From a virus: a stretch of DNA of 44,194 nt. A program made the position numbers and the translations under genes. Positions 37,581 through 44,194 of the stretch are shown here, piece after piece (position 1 is the stretch's first letter; each line of letters begins with the position of its first letter). The stretch lies in the IMG/VR virus record IMGVR_UViG_3300020445_000007, positions 1 to 44,194 of that record; one strand, given 5' to 3'. Under the pieces are notes generated by a model. It was not told the DNA's origin. It saw only the letters and a list, made by a program, of their open reading frames with translations, and did no database searches.

Positions 37581-37756
37581 TATGGTGTCTGCTGTTGTTG
37601 CCTTAGTTTTTCTTCCTCAAGATGTTGTATCAATAATGTCACATATATTTCTCGCTCCCACGGTAGCATACTCTCAAGTTCTGTTAGAGAATACTTATGA
37701 TGTTGCATAAGAGCGAAGTTAGTCCTGAAATAGTTTTCAAGACTGTTATATGACAT
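37580..37756 (-). CDS. Tail-assembly chaperone T-like ORF, 58 aa
   Basis: ATG at 37754-37756 and TAA at 37580-37582 give 58 residues: MSYNSLENYF, a helix SLTELESMLPWEREIYVTLL, and a Gln-rich end. The L-P-W-E-R-(E/D)-I-Y core is the kind seen in the second (T-type) partner of tail-assembly chaperone pairs. It overlaps the gp26-like stop (TAATG) and the tape-measure start (TAATG). It lies exactly in the -1 frame relative to gp26, and a slip heptamer 9 nt upstream of the ATG would fuse the two proteins. It may therefore be made both alone and as a gp26 extension. Confidence 0.72.
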   Translation of the reverse strand: MSYNSLENYFRTNFALMQHHKYSLTELESMLPWEREIYVTLLIQHLEEEKLRQQQQTP

Positions 37757-38469
37757 TACGAGCCGAAAAAAGCGGCTAGTCCCTCAATGGTGTACTCTTC
37801 ATTACTACCTGTGTTAGGGTTCTTCACATTAAATGTATGTGATAACTTAGGCATATTAATAAAGAACTGTTGCAAGTTTTCAAATTGCTTAGAGGTTAAA
37901 CTATCTAGGAAGGTATTAAGTTCTTTCTTAGATGCATTACAAGCTTCGTGTACCTCATCACCCTCAATAATCTGGTCGATACACTCTATGATGACATCAA
38001 ATGCCTCTTCAGGCTTAGCATTCTGTGAAAAATTACTCTTGACAAAGGTATCTAATTGAGGATACTTCATCTTGACAGTAATACCATCAGTAATCTGTAC
38101 CATATCAGTGACACCCGCAGGTTTCACAACCTTGACATCATCTAGATTGATGGATACATCTACTACGGTTTCATTATCATCTCTACAAGTGATCTTGAGT
38201 TCTAATTCCTCACTCACAGACTTACCACGGATCTGAAGGAATAAAAATTCCAAGTCAAACATAGGTAAGTTTCTAACCTTCACTCTACTTTGAATACAAT
38301 TAGTAAGAAGAGTACATACAGCATCAGTGATCTGTTTGTCATCATCTGTCTCCATAGCCATCAATAGTACCTTCTCTTCTTTAACAAGGAAGGGACGGAA
38401 CTTAATTGTCTGACCAGTAGAAGGAAGTTCAGTCGTAAAGGTGGGCACCTCAATTTTTGGTAAAGGCAT
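37756..38469 (-). CDS. gp26: Baseplate hub/tail assembly protein gp26-like
   Basis: 237 aa, close to T4 gp26 (208). The N-terminal signature ELPSTGQTIKFRPFLVKEEK, then FDLEFLFLQIRGKSVSEELE and the C-x-D strand, is the T4 baseplate (gp26) family pattern. The C-terminus is helical (LDSLTSKQFENLQQFFINMP). In T4, gp26 acts in hub assembly. Here its position before a 58-aa T-like ORF and the tape-measure gene makes it the likely G-type tail chaperone. Codons near the stop read GCT TTT TTC, a -1 slip heptamer. A TCTAAATA late-type box lies 22 nt upstream. Confidence 0.85.
   Translation of the reverse strand: MPLPKIEVPTFTTELPSTGQTIKFRPFLVKEEKVLLMAMETDDDKQITDAVCTLLTNCIQSRVKVRNLPMFDLEFLFLQIRGKSVSEELELKITCRDDNETVVDVSINLDDVKVVKPAGVTDMVQITDGITVKMKYPQLDTFVKSNFSQNAKPEEAFDVIIECIDQIIEGDEVHEACNASKKELNTFLDSLTSKQFENLQQFFINMPKLSHTFNVKNPNTGSNEEYTIEGLAAFFGS
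37765..37771 (-). other. Candidate -1 frameshift slip site T_TTT_TTC
   Basis: In the gp26 frame the codons are GCT TTT TTC, so the heptamer T TTT TTC fits X_XXY_YYZ. GAGGGA, a Shine-Dalgarno-like element, lies 8 nt upstream (37780-37785), as at dnaX. A slip reads CGG CTC GTA and then the ATG of the 58-aa ORF, giving a fusion of about 296 aa. A 5-bp stem AGCCG/CGGCT surrounds the site. Confidence 0.6.
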
Positions 38470-38490
38470 AATATTCTGTTTCAGTATCTT

Positions 38491-38498
38491 TATTTAGA
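38491..38498 (-). promoter_or_regulatory. Late-promoter-like box TCTAAATA before gp26
   Basis: TCTAAATA (7 of 8) contains the TAA stop of the 239-aa gene and lies 22 nt before the gp26-like ATG, in an otherwise empty 24-nt gap. Confidence 0.55.
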
Positions 38499-39213
38499 CT
38501 GGATGTCGGACGTGATTTCTAGCACAATAGATAACATACCTACCAGTAGTGGGTTCCATACCCAAAACCAGTTCTTTCTGTCTATCTTTAGTGAATTTTC
38601 CATCATATATTTTGTCGAGAACACCCTGTGTATCCTTATCAAATTTTAAATCACCACCAATTCTATCTCTAAATGGCTTGGAGTATAATTTTATTGGATT
38701 CTTAGACGGATAGCACGGTATCTTGATGCCTAGCAACCCATCAACCTCTATCCCCTGCTCTATTGTCTTCCATTCTGTACCATTTATAGCATTCATAGTG
38801 TCTAACGTATCCTCACCTCCTATAAAGTACGTCCACATTACTGCTTTCACTACCTGTATTGCTGTCTTTCTCTCTGCTGCTTGGAAATTAATATAGTAAT
38901 CATCATCCTCCACAACATCTATAAAGACTTTAGACTTAGGATCTAAATTAATACCTAGATGTTCTGCTACCTTCTTTAAATTGCTACCGTAATCTGGTTC
39001 ATCATCTCTCCAGTTCTTTGTACGGTCACCAAAATATTGATAGGACTCCTCTCCTTTATAATATTTGTATAGACAATTCTTTTGTTTGTTTATGAAATAT
39101 AATTTGGCCACACGTACAGCAGGTTCATACTGCACGACAAATAACTCCGACCCTTCTGTAAGAGAAGATCTATCTGTATTAGATAGAGATAAAACATACT
39201 CTAGATTAAACAT
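38494..39213 (-). CDS. Unknown protein of the hub cluster, 239 aa
   Basis: 239 aa, mixed alpha/beta and soluble. Visible features are an acidic patch (DVVEDDDYYINFQ), a helix with conserved-looking aromatics (AIQVVKAVMWTYFIGGED) and a basic C-terminus (YVIYCARNHVRHPV). I do not recognise the family. Its length is near that of T4 gp51 (249 aa, hub assembly), and it sits between gp26-like and tail-tube-like genes, but no sequence evidence links it to gp51. It has a good ribosome binding site (TTTAGG, 5 nt spacing), which is part of a repeated intergenic element. Its TAA stop lies within the late-type box of gp26. Confidence 0.7.
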   Translation of the reverse strand: MFNLEYVLSLSNTDRSSLTEGSELFVVQYEPAVRVAKLYFINKQKNCLYKYYKGEESYQYFGDRTKNWRDDEPDYGSNLKKVAEHLGINLDPKSKVFIDVVEDDDYYINFQAAERKTAIQVVKAVMWTYFIGGEDTLDTMNAINGTEWKTIEQGIEVDGLLGIKIPCYPSKNPIKLYSKPFRDRIGGDLKFDKDTQGVLDKIYDGKFTKDRQKELVLGMEPTTGRYVIYCARNHVRHPV

Positions 39214-39237
39214 AAAAACCTAAAGGGTCAAAAAATT
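39214..39237 (-). repeat. Shared intergenic element, copy 2
   Basis: On the minus strand it reads TTTTTTGACCCTTTAGG then TTTTT, and provides the ribosome binding site of the 239-aa gene. It agrees with 28701-28724 at 21 of 24 positions. A weaker form lies at 44110-44134. Confidence 0.6.
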
Positions 39238-39261
39238 ACCTGAGTTTTTTTTCCAGTTTTT

Positions 39262-40032
39262 TTAGAACAGGTTATCGAATTCTGAGGAGAAATCGTTGAA
39301 TGCATCCTTGACTTTATCAATAGCACCTTGGAATGTAGCAGGGTTCTTGTTAGAGCTAGTAATATTATTAGTCTTACTCTCTATGTTTGATCTTGCATCT
39401 TCATACTGTACTTCAAACCTTTCATAGTGGAAGTTAACAGTAGCAGTCATCAGAGTTGTTGTTCCTGCATCCAATGGTATCGCATCGATAGAATAAGGAT
39501 AAGCACTAGTAAAGAAGTAACGAATACTTCTACCTTGCTCACTGTATCGTGGACCTGCTTCAAACTTGTCTACAATTACTGTTCTTTGATAATCATCAGG
39601 GTATGACATCCGAGTGAAACGATTTCTATTACGCTGAGGGTAATGAGACATCTCGTTAGGGATCCTCTCCTTCTGATTAAACATACTCTTCTCTTGAAAG
39701 ATTCTATCGAACCAAGAGTTCATTACTTTGAACCCAGTCATATTTGCATCGCAAATAAAACTGAGACTTAAATCACTATACATTTTCATTGTGGGATACT
39801 TATAAGATGATCCTGTATAGTATCCATTCACTTGCTGAGTAGCTGCTTGTACGCTAGGCAGTGATGCTGCATTACACAAAACTTCCAGTGTACTTCTATC
39901 GAAATTCACTGGAAAATCTGAATTAAAGATTCCCCCCTGTAAATCAGGGAAAACAACACGAAACTGGTTGGACTTAGCAATCCCACCACCACGATTTAGT
40001 TTCTCCTGAACCTTAGAGTATAGGTTTGCCAT
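39262..40032 (-). CDS. Tail-tube-fold protein, probable gp54-like tube initiator
   Basis: 256 aa. The sequence has the gp19/gp54 tube-protein plan: FRVVFPDLQGG, LEVLCNAASLPSVQA, YKYPTMKMYSDLSLSF, then CDANMTGFKVMNSWFDRIF and a C-terminal strand MTATVNFHYERFEV. It is longer than gp19 (163 aa) and nearer gp54 (320 aa). T4 has gp54 next to gp48; here gp48 is close by on the other strand. It lies first in its unit, behind a CATAAATA box. Tube initiator at the baseplate-tail junction is the best guess; a second tube protein is the alternative. Confidence 0.68.
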   Translation of the reverse strand: MANLYSKVQEKLNRGGGIAKSNQFRVVFPDLQGGIFNSDFPVNFDRSTLEVLCNAASLPSVQAATQQVNGYYTGSSYKYPTMKMYSDLSLSFICDANMTGFKVMNSWFDRIFQEKSMFNQKERIPNEMSHYPQRNRNRFTRMSYPDDYQRTVIVDKFEAGPRYSEQGRSIRYFFTSAYPYSIDAIPLDAGTTTLMTATVNFHYERFEVQYEDARSNIESKTNNITSSNKNPATFQGAIDKVKDAFNDFSSEFDNLF

Positions 40033-40039
40033 CTAAATA
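40032..40039 (+). promoter_or_regulatory. Late-promoter-like box TCTAAATA before gp4
   Basis: TCTAAATA on the plus strand lies 24 nt before the gp4 ATG, in the 30-nt gap between divergent genes. It starts on the last base of the opposite gene's ATG. Confidence 0.55.
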
Positions 40040-40057
40040 GGCTAAAGGAATACATCT

Positions 40058-40065
40058 TATTTATG
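40058..40065 (-). promoter_or_regulatory. Late-promoter-like box CATAAATA before gp54-like gene
   Basis: CATAAATA (7 of 8) lies 26 nt before the ATG of the gp54-like gene and includes the gp4 start codon on the other strand. With the plus-strand box it makes a face-to-face pair of late promoters. Confidence 0.55.
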
Positions 40066-40503
40066 TACAAGCAGGGAGTATACATTCCAGCGAATGCGAG
40101 TAAGTACCGAGGGAATCATAGAAATATATTCTATCGTTCCTCTTGGGAAAGAATCTTTATGAAATGGTGTGATAGAAATAACAATATAATTGAGTGGGGA
40201 AGTGAAGAGTTGTGGATACCGTACAAGTGTCCTACAGATGGCAGAGTACACCGTTACTATCCAGACTTCTATATTAAAGTACGTGAACAGACGGGTGTGA
40301 TGAAGAAATATATAATTGAGATCAAACCAGATAAACAAACCAAAGCACCTGTCCAAGGTAAGAGATCTAAGAGGCAGTTCCTCTTTGAAGCCAATACCTT
40401 CTTAAAAAACCAAGCGAAATGGAAAGCTGCTAGAAAGTATTGTAATAAAAGACAAGCAGAATTTTTAATCTTCACAGAAAAAGAACTTGGAATCCGTATT
40501 TGA
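40063..40503 (+). CDS. gp4: Head completion protein gp4
   Basis: 146 aa against 150 in T4. The N-terminus (GNHRNIFYRSSWERIFMKWC) and YYPDFYI followed by YIIEIKPDKQTKAP match T4-like gp4. The PD-(D/E)XK-like set is visible: E30 in SSWER, P67-D68 in YYPDFY, and E86-x-K88 in IIEIKP, consistent with the known nuclease-like character of this family. gp4 acts in late capsid completion, when packaged DNA and the neck are finished. It is the first gene of the plus-strand cluster, 30 nt from the divergent gp54-like gene, with AAAGGA 13 nt before ATG and a TCTAAATA late-type box. Confidence 0.9.
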   Translation: MYKQGVYIPANASKYRGNHRNIFYRSSWERIFMKWCDRNNNIIEWGSEELWIPYKCPTDGRVHRYYPDFYIKVREQTGVMKKYIIEIKPDKQTKAPVQGKRSKRQFLFEANTFLKNQAKWKAARKYCNKRQAEFLIFTEKELGIRI

Positions 40504-41080
40504 AAAACTAGAGGCTGCACAAGCAGGACAAGATAGATCATTATCTTGGTGGAAGAAGGCAGCTGAACTTGCAATGCGTTCCTCCTTTTCAGAATCAAGT
40601 AAGGATAATATTATAGAAAGAGAGAAAGGTAACCTAGATGATGGTAATGGTGTCAGATATACACCACGAGTAGGTACAATAGTACTGTTTGAATACAATG
40701 CTGAGACAACGAAGCAAAGACTACCATACTACGACCAACTACCAGTAGGTGTAGTTTTAAATAGAACCAGTCATCATTTTCATCTTGCAAACCTACATTA
40801 TATCAGCCCAAAGAAGAGATTAAAGACTCTTAGTGCACTATCACAAGGCAAGATAGATGTACCCCGAAAAGTAATCCATAAATACAAAAGTGAAGATGTA
40901 AAAAATCGTCTCTATATAGAAATAGCAGAGACCGATTGGGATTCAGCAATCTATATGCCTATAGAAAGGTTTGTATCAGCTGCAGGATCATTAGAAGTAC
41001 CTGTAAAATCCGATATAGTATGGTTTAATAATGATCCTTTGACCAAATTTAGGTTCCGTGCCAAGCGTAAAATTCAATGA
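40487..41080 (+). CDS. Conserved virion-type protein with SH3-like segment, unknown
   Basis: 197 aa from a TTG start at 40487 that overlaps gp4 by 17 nt. The TTG was preferred because the first 30 residues (SVFEKLEAAQAGQDRSLSWW) look like a conserved helical N-terminus; the first ATG in frame would remove them. The centre has a pattern I associate with T4-like phages: RVGTIVLFEYNAE, then LPYYDQLPVGVVL and FHLANLHYISPKKRL, probably an SH3-like barrel. The C-terminus is basic (FRFRAKRKIQ). It lies between gp4 and gp48 where T4 has gene 53, but it is not gp53, which is found downstream. Function unknown. Confidence 0.72.
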   Translation: MESVFEKLEAAQAGQDRSLSWWKKAAELAMRSSFSESSKDNIIEREKGNLDDGNGVRYTPRVGTIVLFEYNAETTKQRLPYYDQLPVGVVLNRTSHHFHLANLHYISPKKRLKTLSALSQGKIDVPRKVIHKYKSEDVKNRLYIEIAETDWDSAIYMPIERFVSAAGSLEVPVKSDIVWFNNDPLTKFRFRAKRKIQ

Positions 41081-41997
41081 GCATATCATTTAACCTAGCA
41101 AGTAGTCAGGCATCACTAAGGTTTCCACTAGACAAGGTAGAAACATCTGATGACTATCTAATGTTTAGTGTTTACAAATATCAACCACCATTTAGGAAAG
41201 CAAAATGCCTAGATGAAACTGGTGGATCATCTTGGGGTGGAAGATATGCCGAGTATGATGTAACAGGACTGGGTGGTGGTGACTTATCTAATAGTAAGTA
41301 TAAAAAAACAATAGTCTATATGCCAGAAGACATAAGACTAAACGAAAAAAGAAATTGGAGTGGTAAGTCTGTAAGTCCTGTAAATATGGCAATACTCAGA
41401 GCTACTGGTGCTGGTGTTGATAAAGGAATGTCTTGGGATGCTGCTAGTGAGGCAGGTAAGTCTTTCGGAAACGACGCAAAGAGTGCTTGGGAAAATAGAG
41501 CACTGGTAAAATTATTAGCATCACGTGCTGCTGGTTCTGCTGGAATTGATGAGAACGTTGCAACAGGTGGTGTCCTAGGTCAAGTAGTTAATCCTAACTT
41601 AGAAGTATTCTTTGACAAACCAGAACTTAGATCATTCAACTTTGGTTGGACTCTAGTACCTAGGAACGAAAGAGAATCAAGGATCATTAAAGAAATGATC
41701 TGGCAGTTCAAGAAAGCATCCTCACCTGAATTAAATCCAGGTGGATGGTACTTGAATGTACCACACGTATATAAAATACAGTACAAGACTGGTTCTAATG
41801 AAAACCACTGGTTAAATAAAATAAAAGCCTGTGCTCTCACTGATATTCAAGTCAACTATACTGCTGGTGGTTCTTGGTCAACCTTAGAAGACGGTGCTCC
41901 TACTGCTGTGGGTTTAACACTATCATTCCAAGAGATAAAAACTGTCATCTCTAATGATTATGGCGATAGCTTCCAATACACTAAACAGTACTACTAA
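41077..41997 (+). CDS. gp48: Baseplate tail-tube cap gp48
   Basis: 306 aa (T4 gp48 is 364). The signature VNPNLEVFFDKPELRSFNF, then GWTLVPRNERESRIIKEMIW and QFKKASSPELNPGGWYLNVP, and the early IVYMPEDIRLNEKRNW, are typical of cyanomyovirus gp48. A Gly/Ala-rich helical stretch lies between them. The start overlaps the preceding stop (ATGA), and the stop overlaps the gp53 start (TAATG). gp48 sits on the baseplate and, with gp54, starts tail-tube polymerisation; the gp54-like gene is 1 kb away in the divergent unit. Confidence 0.88.
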   Translation: MSISFNLASSQASLRFPLDKVETSDDYLMFSVYKYQPPFRKAKCLDETGGSSWGGRYAEYDVTGLGGGDLSNSKYKKTIVYMPEDIRLNEKRNWSGKSVSPVNMAILRATGAGVDKGMSWDAASEAGKSFGNDAKSAWENRALVKLLASRAAGSAGIDENVATGGVLGQVVNPNLEVFFDKPELRSFNFGWTLVPRNERESRIIKEMIWQFKKASSPELNPGGWYLNVPHVYKIQYKTGSNENHWLNKIKACALTDIQVNYTAGGSWSTLEDGAPTAVGLTLSFQEIKTVISNDYGDSFQYTKQYY

Positions 41998-44111
41998 TGG
42001 GATATTTTACTTACTTACCTAACATATCTCTTGCTACCAGACCTATTCAATTCCCTTGGTCGGAGCAACAGTATCAGACTGCAAAGAATATCTTCAGAAG
42101 GTTTAAGATATCTGATGCTGCATTGGATAGTCTAGTTTACTACAAACAATACACAGTAACAGATGCTGACCGTCCAGACCTAGTATCCGAGAAAGTATAT
42201 GGTGATTCACAATATGACTGGGTTATCTTACTAGCAAATAATATAATCAATCCATACTTTGATTGGCCAATGCCTACTCCTGTCTTACAGGATCATATCA
42301 ATCAGAAGTATGACAAACCATTTGAAATTAAACACTACGAAACTAATGAAGTAAAGAACAGTGCAGGTGACGTAGTACTACCAGAGAACCAACTAGTTGG
42401 AGAAGATTTTTACAAGGCACCTTACTGGACAAACTATGATGAAGTTCTTTCCGATGCTCCTGAACCATTAAACACTATCAACTTTGAGTCCAACAGAAAG
42501 TTCACAATAACATCTGCTCCAATATCAAGTACTAGTAATGGATTTGAATCTGTACCTGAGTTTGGTCTTGGTCAACCAGTTGCTCCTAATGGTGAGTTCC
42601 CAATCTTTACAGGATCAATCAGTGTAAACCTATCAACTACAGGATACATTAAGAGAATTGATGTTCTAGATGGTGGATCCAATTACACATACCCTCCAGA
42701 TGTAACATTTAGTGGTGGTATGTCAGGTCAATCTGCTACAGCAGTCATCGATGGCGGTGAAGTGACAGAGATACGACTAGATGGTACTAAGTACGACACA
42801 ACAGACGCAACTAACATCTATGAGTTCAGTACTGGAGTAACAATTGCAGAAAATGGTTCTGGTGTTGGTTCGACTGGTGGTTTTAATGTGGGGGGCACAC
42901 ACCTAAGATTTGGTGATAGTTATGGTGAAAGATATGCTACCCTAAACAAAGTAGATATGACTACTCACGACACTGTTCGGGTGTATGCTATCCGTGGTAA
43001 TGGTTATAATGGTGGTGAAACACCAGACATTCCAGGTGTTGAGGAACTTCGTTTAAGATATCAAATCGAAGCTAGTGAGACACCAGATAATAGTGCTTGG
43101 ATTACATTAGGTATTGTTATTCCTGCTACTCCTAATGGTACTGGTACTGGTGTGCTAGAACCATATGATTTTGTAGTACCTAGCGAAGTTAGAACTGGTA
43201 ATGTATTCTTCCAGTTACAACAACCTGGAAACAGTGGTCCTCAATTCGATCACTTTGCTATCACAACAGTTAACTTTATAAACAACGACGCACAGTATAC
43301 AGACAGTACAATAACCCTTACAAACAATAGTCTTGATACAACTGGTGGTGGTGCTACTGCTGCTGTTTATCTCGGTAAAACAATTGCGAGCATCAACATA
43401 GACAACCCAGGATCATACAGTAATGCTAGTGAGAACATATCATTTAGTTACTATGCTCCTTATGGAGGTCACGGTAATCCTGGTACTCGTAGTTACACTC
43501 CGTCTTGGTCTCTTACTGGTGGTGCATATATGAATGCAAATATAGTAGTGACAGAAAGTGGTCCTCTATTCCAAGTAGGTGAGACAGTTGACTTTAGTAA
43601 TGGTGCTTCAGGTAAAGTAACTGCATACACAGCACGTTCTGGTGTGTTTGGTGACACTGGTGCTGACGTAGAAATTAACCTAACCGATTGGGATAGTAAC
43701 AACCCAGTAACAAATGGTATGTTATTTACTGGTACTGTTAGTGGTGCTCAGTCAGTAGTGAAAACATTCAACTCCACATCATTCACAGAGCCAACGTACG
43801 TTGACAAACTCAACAATAAATTCAGGTATAAACTATCGAGAGCAGATGGTACGTCAGGTTGGGAGAAATTAGTTAGAGATAGTTTTAGATACAGAGACAC
43901 CAATGGATCTATTGTCACCCTTCAAGGTTCAGCAATAGTTAAAGCTGTATCCCATCACGAGTATGAAACAAGACTGAATGATGATAAGAGAAAAATATAT
44001 ATCCTGCGTGAACGATACCTGCTACAGTTCATAGAAGAAATGAAAGACCAACTACCATACAAATCTTCTTCTGATTTTATTAGCACATCTCTTAAGAGAT
44101 CAGCAGTTTAA
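41997..44111 (+). CDS. gp53: Baseplate wedge gp53 with large internal insertion
   Basis: 704 aa against 196 in T4. Residues 1-110 carry the gp53 core: YYKQYTVTDADRPDLVSEKV and YGDSQYDWVILLANNIINPY. Residues about 600-704 look like the other end of the core (SAIVKAVSHHEYETRLNDDK, then RERYLLQFIEEMKDQL). Between them lies about 430 residues of Thr/Gly/Ser-rich beta sequence with a GxGY-type repeat (LDGGSNYTYPPDVTFSGG) and a likely jelly-roll segment. Wedge role at the baseplate rim is known for gp53; the insertion may decorate the baseplate. It ends the plus-strand unit at a strong terminator. Confidence 0.88.
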   Translation: MGYFTYLPNISLATRPIQFPWSEQQYQTAKNIFRRFKISDAALDSLVYYKQYTVTDADRPDLVSEKVYGDSQYDWVILLANNIINPYFDWPMPTPVLQDHINQKYDKPFEIKHYETNEVKNSAGDVVLPENQLVGEDFYKAPYWTNYDEVLSDAPEPLNTINFESNRKFTITSAPISSTSNGFESVPEFGLGQPVAPNGEFPIFTGSISVNLSTTGYIKRIDVLDGGSNYTYPPDVTFSGGMSGQSATAVIDGGEVTEIRLDGTKYDTTDATNIYEFSTGVTIAENGSGVGSTGGFNVGGTHLRFGDSYGERYATLNKVDMTTHDTVRVYAIRGNGYNGGETPDIPGVEELRLRYQIEASETPDNSAWITLGIVIPATPNGTGTGVLEPYDFVVPSEVRTGNVFFQLQQPGNSGPQFDHFAITTVNFINNDAQYTDSTITLTNNSLDTTGGGATAAVYLGKTIASINIDNPGSYSNASENISFSYYAPYGGHGNPGTRSYTPSWSLTGGAYMNANIVVTESGPLFQVGETVDFSNGASGKVTAYTARSGVFGDTGADVEINLTDWDSNNPVTNGMLFTGTVSGAQSVVKTFNSTSFTEPTYVDKLNNKFRYKLSRADGTSGWEKLVRDSFRYRDTNGSIVTLQGSAIVKAVSHHEYETRLNDDKRKIYILRERYLLQFIEEMKDQLPYKSSSDFISTSLKRSAV

Positions 44112-44126
44112 AAAAAACTAAAGGAC

Positions 44127-44160
44127 AAAAAAATACCCCCAATTTTTTTGGGGGTATTTT
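44127..44160. terminator. Bidirectional terminator between convergent genes
   Basis: TACCCCC (44134-44140) pairs with GGGGGTA (44150-44156), extended by A-T pairs. TTTT follows on the plus strand, after gp53, and seven T on the minus strand, after the next gene. Confidence 0.88.
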
Positions 44161-44178
44161 AGTATTCAGAAGTGGATT

Positions 44179-44194
44179 TTAGTCCTCTTCTGCT
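44179..44194 (-). CDS. Possible C-terminus of next minus-strand gene
   Basis: The last bases read on the minus strand as codons for Ala-Glu-Glu-Asp followed by TAA at 44179-44181, just before a terminator that also works on this strand. An acidic C-terminus ahead of a convergent terminator is plausible, but only four codons are visible, so this is weak. Confidence 0.3.

Noticed and set aside
38494-39213. Naming the 239-aa protein gp51
   Set aside because: Only length and position agree; no motif supports it.
39238-39261. Possible terminator after the gp54-like gene
   Set aside because: A-runs and T-runs are present but only a 3-bp stem can be drawn, so termination is doubtful.
40057-40598. 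Minus-strand frames opposite gp4
   Set aside because: Antisense to a clear gp4; hydrophobic, low-complexity products without start signals.
40877-40884. CATAAATA on the plus strand inside the 197-aa gene
   Set aside because: It lies about 190 nt before gp48, which is translationally coupled to the gene before it, so chance is more likely.

Overview
The window is a late structural segment of a T4-like myovirus, most likely a marine cyanophage (Prochlorococcus or Synechococcus host). The reasons are a complete baseplate, hub and tail-tube gene set recognisable as cyanomyovirus versions of T4 gp4, gp48, gp53, gp26 and gp5, very large fibre-like proteins, three 2OG-Fe(II) oxygenases, recurrent TATAAATA-type late promoter motifs, A+T-rich sequence, and a small gene whose C-terminus matches CP12, the Calvin-cycle regulator. 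No tRNA, CRISPR array or insertion sequence was seen.

Layout. Positions 1-27173 (minus strand) hold a run of fibre-like and adsorption-type proteins: a truncated gene at the left edge, a 417-aa fibre with a carbohydrate-binding-like N-terminus, a 655-aa FN3-like protein, and a 3295-aa giant carrying a subtilisin-type protease, four cupredoxin-like copper motifs and two YHYH domains. These are followed by a tail-assembly-chaperone-like protein flanked by two oxygenases, three tandem tail-collar proteins, and a 2169-aa fibre-like protein. Positions 27214-28948 hold small accessory genes and a third oxygenase, bounded by two terminators. Positions 28991-40032 (minus) encode the hub and tail core: a needle-like beta-helix protein, gp5 hub, CP12, a gp27-like hub candidate, a tape-measure-like protein with an M23 peptidase, a gp26/chaperone pair with a candidate -1 frameshift site, an unknown protein, and a gp54/tail-tube-like protein. 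At about 40045 transcription diverges to a plus-strand cluster (gp4, an unknown SH3-like protein, gp48, gp53) that ends at a strong bidirectional terminator at 44134-44156.

Expression. Most minus-strand genes are packed with TAATG stop/start overlaps, implying translational coupling. Late-promoter-like boxes (consensus nnTAAATA) precede most transcription blocks, and several include the TAA stop codon of the gene upstream.

Most interesting points: the copper-site/protease/YHYH giant; CP12 translationally coupled to the baseplate hub; a U_UUU_UUC slip site with an upstream Shine-Dalgarno-like element joining gp26 to a 58-aa ORF just before the tape-measure gene; a gp5 without recognisable lysozyme and with its needle in a separate gene; and one GxGY repeat family shared by three unrelated virion proteins. 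All homology statements come from reading motifs, not from searches.
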